From positions 124,001-188,000 of the forward strand of contig CBFFRP010000295.1 in assembly GCA_965644295.1 (NCBI GenBank): a DNA stretch of 64,000 nucleotides, written 5' to 3'. Within the stretch, counting starts at the first letter, position 1; the number at the start of each line of letters is the position of its first letter. Origin of the DNA: Paraphysomonas bandaiensis (taxonomy: Eukaryota; Chrysophyceae). Under the pieces are notes generated by a model that searched no databases, was not told the origin of the DNA, and was given only the letters and a program-made list of their open reading frames with translations. This document shows, piece after piece, positions 11,025 through 21,545 of the stretch. The position numbers and the translations under genes are program-made.

Positions 11025-12974
11025 ATGTCAGTTAAAGTTACAAGTTACGACTCAACCGACTCGGATTCAACAACCGAAAAACAGAAAGACTCAATGCCAA
11101 AGTTCGACGCGAAGAACTTCTCCAAGTGGCAGAAGAAGTGCCGTGCATGGTTTTACAGAAAGCCCAAGATCGTTTATACCCTACAAAACGATCATCCAAC
11201 TGAACCTGAAGAAGGAGAGATTTCAGATGACGAAGATTACCAATATCGACTCGACCAGTATCACGAAACGAAACGATATTATGATGAAGGTAATAACTAC
11301 CTATGGTCTGTCATTTCGAGCGCTGTCATTGGTCAGGATGAAGAGGCCGAAGGGATTTTGGAAAACGTCCCCGATGGAGACGGAAAAACCGCCTGGACCG
11401 ATTTGCTAGCCCACTTCAAGGAAAAAACGACAAATGACGTAATCACCGACCTGATTGGTCAATTTCAGAGCCTAAAAATCAAAAAAGGTCAGTCAATAAT
11501 CAATTTTCTTGACGCTATCGAAAAACTCAAAAACAAGCTTATCAATTATGGTCATCGGATCAACGACCAAGACTTAATATCCCGAATACGACAGGGAATT
11601 GTTTCAGAAGATAACATGGTTTACCGAGAATTGGCAATTAATCTGCAGCTACATCCAATTGATGATTATAAAGTATTGATTCGCAGACTTCGCGGATTAG
11701 GAAGCTCGTCTGTTGGAACGCTCCTATCATCCAACAATGAAGACACAAAAACTGACAGTAGTCACCTCGCAACATCAAAACCCCCACTTTCCCGCAGCAA
11801 AGTCAATTTTAAGCGAAAAAGAGGGACATCTTCCAAATATCGCTCCAATAAACAGAAACATGATAAGAGAACCGATAAAGACATTAAGTGCTTCAGATGC
11901 GGAGGAAAGGGGCACATTGCATCGGAATGCAAGCACTCCTGGGAGAAGATTCAAGAGATGAAAAGCTCCTCCGACAACAAGTCATCAACAAGAGGAAAAC
12001 CGAAATTCAAGAGAGTGAAATTCCAGACTCAGAGTAACGAATATTTCCACGACCACTCTGATCAACTTGCAAATTATGAAGACAGTGGTCCATCGTCAGA
12101 CTATCAAAAAGGACGAGATTACGGAGGAGTTGCTTACACACCGAGCGATGAATTACACTTCGTTAGTGATCAAAAGGCAGGAATGGGATCTCTTGACTCG
12201 GGGTGCACAGTATCAATTACATCAGAAGCAAGCTACCTTACGGACTACACTGATTGCCTCACCGAGATTCAAACAGCCAAATCAGGGTCTACAATGATAT
12301 CCTCAGGTCATGGAAGACTTGGAATCATCCCCAAGTGCAAACACGTGGACCAAGCGTCTAGGACCCTCATTTCTATTAGCCAACTGGATGACCTCGGACA
12401 TGAGATCATATTCAGAAACCAGTCAGTGGAAATATTTAAAGACGGCATATTGCTATCGAAAGGCCAGCGCGTTGGAGGCCTATACGAAATTCCACTATCA
12501 GACCTCGGTATTCCCACTGATGAATCCCACCTCGCATCAACTGCCTCAGGTCAACCCGCACTGTTAGCACATAAGAGACTAGCACATGCATCACTTGGAC
12601 TCATACAGAAGGCAATAAAATCACGTCTAATAACTGGTGTCAAGATGACAAAAGAGGAGATGAGTGTTGCCTCTCTACCTGGCGGTTTATGCGATGGATG
12701 TGCGACTGGGAAATCACATAGACGAAAGCACAGGAATGCCACCCGCCAAATGTTGTTGAAAAGAATGAGAAGGGCAAAGGAGCTGGGGGAGCTCATAGTA
12801 GCCGATTTCTCAGGACCACATATACACCCGATGCAATTTTATTACCGGAAATCGATATGTACTTGGGATCGCCGATGTAGCATCAAGGTACCAGTGGGAC
12901 TCCTACGGAACAACGAGAGATGGAAACTTCGTTATCCAATCCATTCAGAAAGTCGTCACGTATCTACGCAGTAG
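11025..12974 (+). pseudogene. Copia polyprotein part 1: gag, protease, start of integrase
   Basis: An open frame of 649 codons. The first ~250 residues are a UBN2/gag-type capsid region. A CCHC zinc knuckle (CFRCGGKGHIASEC, about residues 289-302) binds nucleic acid. The protease active site is LDSGCTVSIT (about residue 391). The integrase N-terminal HHCC zinc region lies at about residues 516-561, ending CDGCATGKSH. The integrase core opens with VADFSGP, the first catalytic Asp, and then the frame goes wrong: from about 12800-12847 the conserved reading continues in the next frame, and the remaining residues up to 12974 are unrelated. A single-base change would explain it. Confidence 0.9.
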
Positions 12975-15300
12975 GGGTAAACGACTACAACATTACCATG
13001 CCGATGGAGGGAAGGAACTAGTCTCACGAAAAGTATTGGAATATCTCCAATACATTGGAGCAACATGGACTTTTAACGCTCCCTATACTCCCGAGGACAA
13101 CCCATTTCAAGAGCGACCATGGAGAACCATCAAAGAACGAGCACTTAGTAGCTTGATGGATTCAGGTCTTCCAACGAATTTCTGGGAACAAGCCATGAAG
13201 ACATCCACACACATGAAGAACAGGCTACCTTGCAAAACTGCTAAAGGATTCATGTCCCCACTCCAATTCATCGAAAACGAAATACCAGACTTGAGTTATG
13301 CCAGAATATGGGGATGTAAATGCTTTGTGAATATCGATTCCAGTCTCCGAAAGAACAACTGGGACAGACATAGCTGGCCTGGGTATTTTATGGGCTATCG
13401 AGAGGATGGTCCTGGATATATAGTCTTTGTTCCCGCATTAAGAGACTTTGTTATATCAGGACATGTATTTTTCAACGAATGTGTTCCACCAGCAGATAAG
13501 AGATACTTTAAGGAGATAAATGAGATATTCAGAGAGAATGAGACCACCAGGACAGTAGAAAGTTTCAAATATCTCATAGGTCTAGCTCATGTAGATCCAG
13601 ACGATGGATTAACATATGTAACGACTCAAATAAAGCTCAGAAAAGGATTAATCTCAGCGTATCGTGGTCTAGTGGACGACAGCGGTGACACTACACGAAT
13701 CATCCAGCTCGACGACCCCATTCATGCTGCAGACGTCGAAAAGTACACTGAAGAATACATAGAACTCAAAGCAGTTGGTCTCAAATGTATTACGTCTCGA
13801 TCGAAAACCCCAATACATAAATCCAGCAAATCAGATCAAAACCCCGATACAGTTATTGGATCTCCAGCGCCAGCCGCTACTTCCAGGGGGAGTGGCGAGA
13901 ATCTCAGACATCATGATGCCGCGCAGGAGAGAATCAGCAGCCATCGGTGTGAACCTACCCACTCCGATGCAAAGATAGCGAAGACTCGCCCTCCGAAACA
14001 ATTCAATGGGAATCTAGTGCCGAATCCGGCACCACACGGTCAAGTGGATCGTGTGCACCAGCGTATGGCCAAACGCGGTAACAAGTCTGCTGATTCATCG
14101 GGAGATTGGGAAAATCAGGGTACACCTGAAGGGCCAAGTAAGGTCCGTGCTACAGCAAAACAACAATTTTTAGCTGGTAGAAAGAGTGTTCTCCGAAGCA
14201 GGAGAATGGCCAGGAAACGGGTAATCGTAAATATACATAAACTTGGTGATGGTGTATATACATGTGATGTAAATGCTAAACATGTAGTAAATCATATGAC
14301 ACATGACACACAATGTATATCAAAATTACATACAAACAATATTGATATTGTTATGCATGCTATCAGTAATTGCGATGACATTGACGAGCTAACTGATACA
14401 CCAAAGAGTGTTCAAGATGCTATTTCAGGTAAATATAAACAGCAGTGGATCGATGCTATCAACAGAGAAATATCCACTCTTCAGAGGAAAGGGTGCTGGA
14501 GATACACTGCGTTACCACCTGGAGCAAGAGCCATAAAGGGGAAACTCATATTCAAAATAAAAAGAAAACAGAATGATATCAAATTCAAGGCTCGACTAGT
14601 CGCACAGGGTTTTACTCAAATCCAAGGCATCGATTACAATGATACATACAGCCCCGTCGCAAAGGCTACATCACTACGTACAATTATTGCCCTTTCGACT
14701 ATTATGAAACTCAAACTGCACCAAATCGATTTCACAACTGCGTACATCAATGCTGACCTCGAAGAGAACATATACATGTATCCCCCTCCTGGCATGGACG
14801 TCCCTGACGGAAAAGTCCTCAAACTGATGAAAAGCATCTACGGTCTAAAGCAAGCAGGTCTGAACTGGTATAAGTGCTGTACAAATTTTATGCTAGATAT
14901 GGATTTCACCAGACTAATATCTGACCCGTGTATATTCAAAAAGCAGATTAATGGCAGGATTATGCTAATAGCCATGTATGTGGATGATATTATTATAGCA
15001 TCTACATCCGACACTGATATCCAACAATTCAAAGACCATTTATCCAAAAAGTTCGAAATTACGGATCTCGGACTCCTAGACTATTACTTGGGCATCTCCA
15101 TCAAGATTTTGACAAAAATATCACGACTCTCAGTCAGGAGCAGTACGTCAGAAAGTTACTGGACAAATTCAACATGTCTAACAGTAAACCCATGTCAACA
15201 CCTATGTTACTGTCTTTCAACTATGATTTACATGAATACAATCATCTTTCAGAGTCAAATCAAAGTTATGTTCAGAATTTCCCCTACAAGGAGCTCATAG
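12847..15300 (+). pseudogene. Copia polyprotein part 2: integrase core and reverse transcriptase
   Basis: The conserved frame resumes at about 12847 (GNRYVLGIADVASRYQW) and stays open. Integrase carries the second acidic residue in HADGGKEL and the Glu in NPFQERPW. A long, poorly conserved linker follows. Reverse transcriptase contains LVAQGFTQIQGIDY, DFTTAYINADL, SIYGLKQAGLNW and the catalytic box MYVDD near 14980. The frame fails again at about 15099: after DYYLGISI the family reading continues in another frame. As with part 1, the product of this copy would be truncated. Confidence 0.9.
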
Positions 15301-16040
15301 GTTCCCTAATGTATCTAGCTGTATGCACTCGACCGGATATCGCCTATGCAGTCAATACTCTTGCCAGATTTTCTGATATGCCTAATCTAACTACCTGTAA
15401 TGCTGCGTTACATGTTCTTAGGTATCTCAAAGGCACTGCTAAGCAAGGATTGATATATTCTGGATCCCACATAACATTGTCAGGATACTGCGATAGCGAT
15501 TGGGCACGGTGTCACCTCACTCGACGGTCCACTACAGCCTTTACATTCTTCATAGGTAATTGTCTTATATCATGGCAATCTCGATTACAGACAACTGTGG
15601 CATTGTCATCTACTGAAGCTGAGTATATGGCTCTATCGTCAGCAGCTCAGGAAGCATTATGGCTACGCTCTTTATTATCAGAAATTGGTTTCAAACTTCC
15701 ATTCTCAACAACTATTTGGTGCGATAATAAAGGGGCAGTCCAATTATGTTACAATCCTACTCATCATCGTCGTACGAAACATATTGCGATACGGTATCAT
15801 TTCATTCGAGAAAATATTGCCGAAAACCAATTGACTGTTGACCATATTCCCACCACGTCAATGTTAGCCGATCTTCTCACGAAACCACTAGGAGCAACTA
15901 ATTTTCTTCAATTGCGAACTACATTGATGGGGGGAGCTGGGTTCGACATCCCATCCAGCAACAACAGGAAGCGATCAACAACCTCAGAGACACCTAAATC
16001 ACAATTAACAAGCCACAAGCGACCTAGGTGGCTAGTTTGA
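15099..16040 (+). pseudogene. Copia polyprotein part 3: end of reverse transcriptase and RNase H
   Basis: After the second frameshift the reading continues with the QEQYV-KLL segment and the region GSLMYLAVCTRPDIAYAV, then RNase H: SGYCDSDWARC, ALSSTEAEYMAL and CDNKGAVQL, with the family signature RTKHIAIRYHFIRE and MLADLLTKPL at the end. It stops at 16040, about 190 bases before the purine tract. An ATG at 15174 is in frame but is not expected to be a natural start. Confidence 0.9.
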
Positions 16041-16228
16041 GTTACACGGAGTTTTTACCATTTTTTTTTACTTTTATTCAATACATGATGCTGGACTAGA
16101 AGGATGGTCTCACAATATGGCATCTCTGCAGTTCGCTTGTTATTGGATAGTGACTGCTACTCTGGTTTTTACTCTCAGTGTGCATAAGTTCATATTCTCT
16201 CTATTATCTACGGTTCACTGATTATTTC

Positions 16229-16240
16229 ATTGAGGGGGCG
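16229..16240 (+). promoter_or_regulatory. Polypurine tract
   Basis: TTGAGGGGGCG lies directly before the 3' LTR, the usual place for the plus-strand priming tract. Confidence 0.75.
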
Positions 16241-16502
16241 TATTAGGATTCAGCTTAATACATGATTGTATCTGTGAGTTATAATGTTCAATGAAATATA
16301 CCATGAACTGAATTAGAGAGAGTATCTGTCGAAGATACGTGATCGTCATCATAACGTCGTCATTATCAGTTACACTTCTAACTATTCCGTTGTGCATGAT
16401 AGTACGTTCTATATTGTTATTCATAATTTTCACTCTATCGTGTTCATTACTTACACTCTAATAATCACAACATTGTTTTACTAATAAGCTTAAATCTTAT
16501 TT
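16241..16502 (+). repeat. 3' LTR of the copia element
   Basis: 262 bp, reading the same as the 5' LTR at every base I compared. It is followed by TATAT, matching the five bases before the 5' LTR. Confidence 0.9.
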
Positions 16503-16526
16503 TATATTATAATAATTTAAAATTAA

Positions 16527-16700
16527 TTAAAGCTTTTTCTTAATTCTTTTCTTTACAGATGTAGCCTTTTTGTTTATTTTCTTAGCTACTTCTTTACGCT
16601 TATTCTCTGCATGCTTTGTTACGTCCTGTTTAGCTTTGTTCACAGATGCACTTAAAGATTTGTTAATCATTTTGTTCACTTGAGCTTGGTTCTTCGGCAT
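16527..16700 (-). CDS. Lysine-rich 57-residue ORF
   Basis: ATG at 16700, stop at 16527. The product opens MPKNQAQVNKMINKSLSASV and then is mostly Lys with Ala, Val, Asn and Arg (AKKINKKATSVKKRIKKK near the end), like a histone H1 tail or a nucleic-acid-binding peptide. No domain is recognised. The start codon and first six or seven codons lie in one arm of an inverted repeat, whose other arm carries a near copy of the same start (ATGCCTAAAACCAAGCTC) on the plus strand. The copia element inserted just 20 bases beyond its stop. It may be a real small gene or a remnant of a larger one. Confidence 0.4.
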   Translation of the reverse strand: MPKNQAQVNKMINKSLSASVNKAKQDVTKHAENKRKEVAKKINKKATSVKKRIKKKL

Positions 16701-16819
16701 ATATAATAAGTATATATATTTTTTTCAGGATAACAGGGTATATAGACATGCCGTGATTTTTCTCCCTGTTATCCTGAAAAAAATGTATATACTTATTATA
16801 TATGCCTAAAACCAAGCTC
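16682..16819. repeat. Inverted repeat, ~56-bp arms with 25-base loop
   Basis: Arms 16682-16738 and 16764-16819 are near-perfect reverse complements, with CAGGATAACAGGG at the inner ends and GAGCTTGGTT at the outer left end. Each arm holds an ATG followed by codons for Met-Pro-Lys, so a promoter and gene start appear to be inverted and duplicated. Confidence 0.85.
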
Positions 16820-16826
16820 TATATAC

Positions 16827-17161
16827 ATCTATGAACTAACAGAGGAGTGGCCCCTCGCGCTGATAGAACAATAATAGATGCCGAGCTGGAGAGTTACATG
16901 GGGTACGTACTGAAAAGACAGCATGCATATATCATTCATACATATAAATACCACGATGCACCCGCTCCGTAGGTATCTATATTCACTGATGCAGACAGCA
17001 AGTGAGCCCTTACTGCACTGCAACAAAGAAGTAGAACCGAGCTGGGTGTGCACCGTGTACCATGTACACCCGCTCAAGGCAAACATATCTATGAACTAAC
17101 AGTGGAGTGGCCCCTCACACTGATAGAACAAGGACAGATGCCGAGCTGGAGAGTTACATGG
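16827..17161 (+). repeat. Two direct copies of a ~75-bp unit
   Basis: The unit at 16827-16902 recurs at 17087-17161 with a few changes; both contain GATGCCGAGCTGGAGAGTTA. An open frame between them on the minus strand has no recognisable motif. Confidence 0.75.
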
Positions 17162-17914
17162 GCATGTAGATAGTAAAGTGCGTATATGATAGTATGTCAA
17201 CACAAGTATTGATAATAAGTAATGTATAGTGCACCTATTCAGCAAGGAGCGTTACAAGGAACCCTCTTATCCAATACCTGCCACGATAAAATGAGTATAG
17301 GTGGTATGGTTCCGCATCAATCACACTCATACCACATGGAACAACGCTGACACCAACTCAACAACCAGCCAGCACAATACACGAGAGAAGCTGGTCAGAT
17401 GAATACTGCTCCCAGTTAACAAAATCGATATCAACCACAAGCACACATATGCCTTCAACGAGATAGTGATGTATGTGATGTGCAGACTATCGCTGCGTGA
17501 TATTCAAATGATGGTAATGTATGTGTTTCCCCGCATGTTGTCTGTAGGGGGGGTGAGGTGGGGGGATTTTTGAATTATGTGTATTTTGAATATACGTACA
17601 TACGTATGTATATACATATATGTAGGTACAGTGTACATATACATATAGCGGTATACGTATATATATTACTATTCGTATATTTTTGTTCAAATATGCCTCT
17701 AATATTGAGACAACAATTATGTGTATTCTAGCGATATTTATACTGCAGTTATATAGAATAGTTTTGCTTCATTTTATTCCCGAAAAATAAGATGCTGACT
17801 GCCGATACGAACAACATCAACATGAAAGTGTCCAAATCTGAATGTGATACACACACATGCGATATATATGCATATATATATACATACAAGCACTGATCAG
17901 AGCTTATTATGATC
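17162..17914. other. Intergenic, with a G-rich tract
   Basis: No gene recognised. A G-rich run (GGGGGGGTGAGGTGGGGGG, about 17547-17565) is followed by TATA/CGTA-type simple sequence at 17585-17665. Confidence 0.5.
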
Positions 17915-18116
17915 ATGCGAGACGACTCCGTTTCCGAATTTTCCAGTGCATCAGAGTATATGAGGGAGATGACGCCACTTGTATTGAGTGCTGTGATTGC
18001 AAAGTCTCATTCTCCTCTGCGCAGAAAGGCGCCTCCGTGAGGATGAAGCTCTGTGAAGGCTGTATGATATGGCAACGGTGATGTCCCTCCCCACTGAAGA
18101 AACGCATAACACGTAG

Positions 18117-18768
18117 AGGGAACGAGGTGCCACGAATGGGAGTGTCAAGGGGAGAAACGGGGGAGTTAAGGGAATCAACACAGCAAAAGGAGCAGCTGCA
18201 AAGTCCAAGTACACAACGGTATGAATACGCTTGATGTAGCTTGCAGATACTAATCACTTTTGTCATATCAGAATCATGTCATTGACCTCACAGCCGATAA
18301 GGCAAGTTCTACGTTGCATCTTCAAAAGCAGGAGCAAAAACACAGAGAGGGGATGGTTGCCATGGAACAGTAGCTTGTTGTGGCCTGTGCCAGTCGTGAT
18401 GTTGCTGAAAAGGACGTTGTTGATAGCTAAATATCTACTGATATGCCTCATATATCACCTACACCTCACAAAGTTTCTACTATTATGTCCCATGTAGAAC
18501 CCACTATGCCTCCTAACATGCCTGCAATGTCTAATGCACCTCATATTGGCATGATGTCTGTATCTCACGGGACACCGTCGTCCTCTGAAAGCAATGCATA
18601 TACGTCGTCTGCTCTACTGCGTTACAGTTAAACAACAACATGCATGATGATAGCAGTTACAAGGAATATTTCCGTATGCAGGCAGCTCAAGACCAAGCGG
18701 CTCGACTTAAGCGTGCGCACCAAGATGCCATGAAACTGCAATTACTTCAAATCATGTTTATGAAGTAG
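18117..18768 (+). pseudogene. Stop-interrupted spliced gene, coil-forming product
   Basis: Three exon-like blocks share one frame: 18117-18218, then a 53-bp GT-AG intron, 18272-18559, a 68-bp GT-AG intron, and 18628-18768. The translation has GVKGINTAKGAAAKSKYTT, a Gln/Lys helix (LHLQKQEQKHREGM), a Met/Pro-rich stretch and a terminal helix rich in Gln, Ala and Leu. The frame is broken by TAG at 18371 and TAA at 18428, which no clear intron removes, so I call it a pseudogene. The basic G-V-K-A-K segment followed by Gln-rich helices recalls the C-termini of NAM-associated/Myb-like proteins often linked to PIF/Harbinger transposons, but that is a weak likeness. An upstream exon may lie at 17915-18036. 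Confidence 0.4.
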
Positions 18769-19399
18769 CATTACACTATATGTAGTAAGGGTTAATAAGA
18801 TTTGTATCATGATCGTTGGTAATTATAATATTATAACAAGCATCAATAATTAATTGTGAACAACATGAGTATCAGTTAGTAGTACTCACGTAATGTTTGT
18901 TTTTCCTTTTTTACAACCTGTTACTAATAAGCAAAACTTATAAGTGGTTACTATAAGCATTTTAATTGATGTTCATTTTAATTGATGTTTATGCCTCCAG
19001 AAGAATTCTTTTGACATCTCTACTATACGCTAATTTCATATAGTATGAAAACCTGGTCAAATCCACTTCCCAGGTTTCATGCCCAGGTCGACTTATATAG
19101 GGTAGTCAGGTCTATTGTCCGTCTATCTGGTGTATGTTGTTCGGTGTTTAAGTTGGGGTCCGTCCGTTATTGTAATATGTGTAGTGTTGTATTATTGTAT
19201 CTATGTATCTATAGTGCTTTGTATATTTTAAGTGGACGTTTTTGTGGACATTTTTTTGTGTTTTTTTTATTTTCTTGAAAAATGTCCTTAAAAATGTCCT
19301 CAAAAGTGTCCATATATAATAGTATACAGTTACAATATTGTAATAATATATATTTTGTGCTATTGTAATATGTCCTTAAAATGTCCTTGAAAGTGTCCA
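18769..19399. other. Intergenic with ATGTCCTTAAA subrepeats
   Basis: Mostly AT-rich. At 19250-19400 a unit of the type ATGTCCTTAAAATGTCCT...AGTGTCCAT occurs twice in direct order, and its complement GTGGACATTT lies just before at 19230-19255. Such clustered subterminal motifs are common at DNA transposon ends; no transposase is present. Confidence 0.5.
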
Positions 19400-19530
19400 T
19401 TATTATTGTACATCATACATACACAGTCACACCATCATAGGGGCAAAGTCAGTATAAATTAATAGTGTTTATGGTCACGGTTACAGGGTCGAAGACCCCC
19501 CCACATTCTCTCTCTGTGTGTGTTACAGTA
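19400..19530 (-). repeat. Repeat C, copy 2 (inverted)
   Basis: Reverse complement of the sequence at 10035-10165, with roughly ten percent differences by eye. The two copies face each other across the copia element and its flanks. Confidence 0.8.
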
Positions 19531-20707
19531 GTAGTGAATGTCTGATTGTTAGCAATATAGGCGTGTAAGAGTAAGAACTAAATTAACTATAACATAACTA
19601 TATATATAACATAACTATATATATAGCATAACTATATATATAACTAACTAGTGCTTAACTCTGACATCATATTATTTAACGCTATGGAAGCTGCTTGTGC
19701 GTCATCGCAACCACCAATTTGTAACAATTTTGTCCTTAAGGTGAACTAGCCCGGATACTTGACTTCAGTAGGCAGCCCCTAAAACCCGGATCAGGGCTGC
19801 GTAACAATTAATTGAAAATTAATCACAAGTACAATTAAAAAATATAATTTCCAATTTTTGTCTAACTCAAGTAGCTACTCATTACAAGCACGAATAGCAT
19901 CTTTAACTGTACTTGTATTCTCCACAAAAGTCTATATATTATCTACATATCGGGGCTTCCAATCGATGAGGGTGCCATGGATTTGCGCAGATCACTCATG
20001 TTGATTTTTGCTCTACTGCAAAGCATTTCTACACAATTATTAGTGGAATAAATATGCTTGAAGCAGTGACACTTAGTTGGTGTCGTCCGTAATCGCTTTT
20101 GTTCTTGGCGCGCTGGGTGTCTTCTCATCAGATCAGTGAGTTGACACCATCATCTTCTTTTCCTCTTCTTCATCAGGAGGTTATTAATTCGTTGATCACT
20201 TAAACCTAGAAGGGTACTACACTATATGGATCGAACTGAACTTAGTATTGTATCTCAAGGTCAAGAGGAAAGAAACGCAATCGACCGTTCAAAGAAACAG
20301 TACCTTTTTAAAAAATGTAAAGATTTATAATATGAGAGGCCACAACCTACTTCCCACCATAATTATAATAGCCATTATAATAGTCATTAAAGGTGATGAC
20401 CATTACGGGTAATAAATGGCCATCGCCCTTATTTCCAAGTTCTAATTCTAATATTATGTTCACGATCACACCGACTTTAAATGGTAAATAATTACCAATT
20501 GATTGCAATTCAATTTCAACCTTCCAGCGAACTATTAAATTTCAATTATTACATAATATATTCCATCATCCAATTTAATTGCAATTAATTGTTACGCAGC
20601 TCTTCAGCAGAGGCAGCCCAATACCCCAGATTTTATTCGTCAAGGCCCAAAGACGTCTACTACACAAGCGACCCCCTTCTACCACACAAGCATTTGGCTA
20701 TGAGTGG
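19531..20707 (+). repeat. Repeat B copy split by the hAT-like element
   Basis: The left part (19531-19791) shares TAGCAATATAGGCGT, GAAGCTGCTTGTGCGTC and CTTGACTTCAGTAGGCAGCCC with other repeat B copies. The right part (20601-20707) resumes with GGCAGCCCAATACCCC and GTCAAGGCCCAAAGACGTC. The nested element separates them. No coding function is recognised. Confidence 0.75.
19792..20600 (-). mobile_element. Short hAT-like DNA transposon with 19-bp TIRs
   Basis: GCTGCGTAACAATTAATTG at 19796-19814 is exactly inverted at 20582-20600. The left end reads CAGGGCTGCGTAAC, like the CAGGGCCTGGTAACC end of the hAT copy at 47.7 kb. A minus-strand frame, 20128-19943, encodes CVEMLCSRAKINMSDLRKSM, which fits the C-terminal dimerisation segment of hAT transposases (SN-VERLFS-AK). 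The element is only about 0.8 kb and lacks the rest of a transposase, so it is non-autonomous. Confidence 0.7.
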
Positions 20708-20980
20708 GTAAAACAATATCTGCTACCTATGAGTGATTATTAGAATAATACAAAGTGAATAATAATGCAGAACATAAATATCACACACAATGGAATAGTT
20801 AGAAGTATAACTGACAATGATGATCATTATGTTGACGATCAAGTATCTTCAACAGACACAATAATCACTAATTCAGTTCAATGATATATTTCATTGAATA
20901 TTATATTTCACGTGTACATAATATATATATATATATGTACATAATATACTATCTATCTTATGTTAAGATGAATTTTAATA
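20708..20980 (-). repeat. Decayed solo LTR of the same copia family
   Basis: In reverse orientation it follows the 10.7-kb LTR along its whole length: GGAATAGTTAGAAGT, GACGATCA-GTATCTTC and TATATTTCATTGAA are shared. It is clearly diverged and no internal region is present, so it is an old recombined solo LTR. Confidence 0.8.
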
Positions 20981-21045
20981 CTTGTAATCCACACCCTATA
21001 AATTGATAAACATTTTTCATCGTCACTGCTCTCAATATTACCATA

Positions 21046-21545
21046 TATTGAAAGTCTTATTATTAGCAATAGGCGTTAAACACCTGCACCGATTAAGTCG
21101 CTAGATGAATGGTAGTCAACCTAGTTAGACCTCTACCTGTAACTAATCAGTACAAACTCTATTATCCTACTATTTAACGCTACGTAAGCTGCTTTAACGC
21201 CAAGGTGCAACCACTTCCGTTCTGAGTCCTTAAGGTGAATATCCCGGATGCTTGACTTCAGCAGGCAGCCCAGTACCCCGGTTACCCTGCAGGTGGGCCC
21301 TGTCCCGGATGCCCTTGTGGTGGTCCATTTCCGATTTCCGGATGCCTGTTTATTCGTCAAGACTTATTGGTGTCCCTTGTACCACACAAGCATTTGGATA
21401 TGAGTGGGCAGAAGAAAAATATCTGCTGACTATGCTTGCGGCTCACGTTAGTTTCCCAGAGATAACCTCTCCGGTACTTATCCCCCAGAACACCACGAAA
21501 AGGTGCGAGTCCGACTTCGTTGAGGGCAATATTACCAATCCTTAA
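21046..21545 (+). repeat. Repeat B, near-complete copy
   Basis: About 500 bp starting ATATTGAAAGTC then TTATTATTAGCAATAGGCG, through CTTGACTTCAGCAGGCAGCCC, GTTTATTCGTCAAG and ACACAAGCATTTGGATATGA, to AAAAGGTGCGAGTCCGACTT. The same order recurs at 34.6-35.5 kb. The last block has a tRNA B-box-like core, but no matching A box sits at a suitable distance. Confidence 0.8.

Larger units (their letters stand above)
10753..16502 (+). mobile_element. Ty1/copia LTR retrotransposon, full length but frameshifted
   Basis: A 5.75-kb element with 262-bp LTRs that read identically on both sides, a primer-binding site directly after the 5' LTR, gag-protease-integrase-RT-RNase H in the copia order, and a purine tract before the 3' LTR. 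A TATAT target-site duplication fits at 10748-10752 and 16503-16507, though in AT-rich DNA this is weak evidence alone. The domain order (integrase before reverse transcriptase) and the YVDD motif place it in Ty1/copia. Two frameshifts, in integrase and near the end of reverse transcriptase, make this copy unlikely to be autonomous. Identical LTRs imply a recent insertion, so the frameshifts are young or are sequencing errors. Confidence 0.95.

Noticed and set aside
12800-12975. Programmed ribosomal frameshift in the copia element
   Set aside because: Known copia-type recoding is between gag and pol. This break falls inside the integrase core and leaves unrelated residues, so mutation is more likely.
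16724-16745. I-SceI-like homing endonuclease site
   Set aside because: GGATAACAGGGTA matches part of the known 18-bp site but several end bases differ, and no intron or endonuclase gene is nearby. The motif is explained as part of the inverted repeat.
21046-21545. tRNA gene in repeat B
   Set aside because: A B-box-like core (GAGTCCGACTT) is present, but no A box lies at tRNA spacing and no cloverleaf can be drawn.
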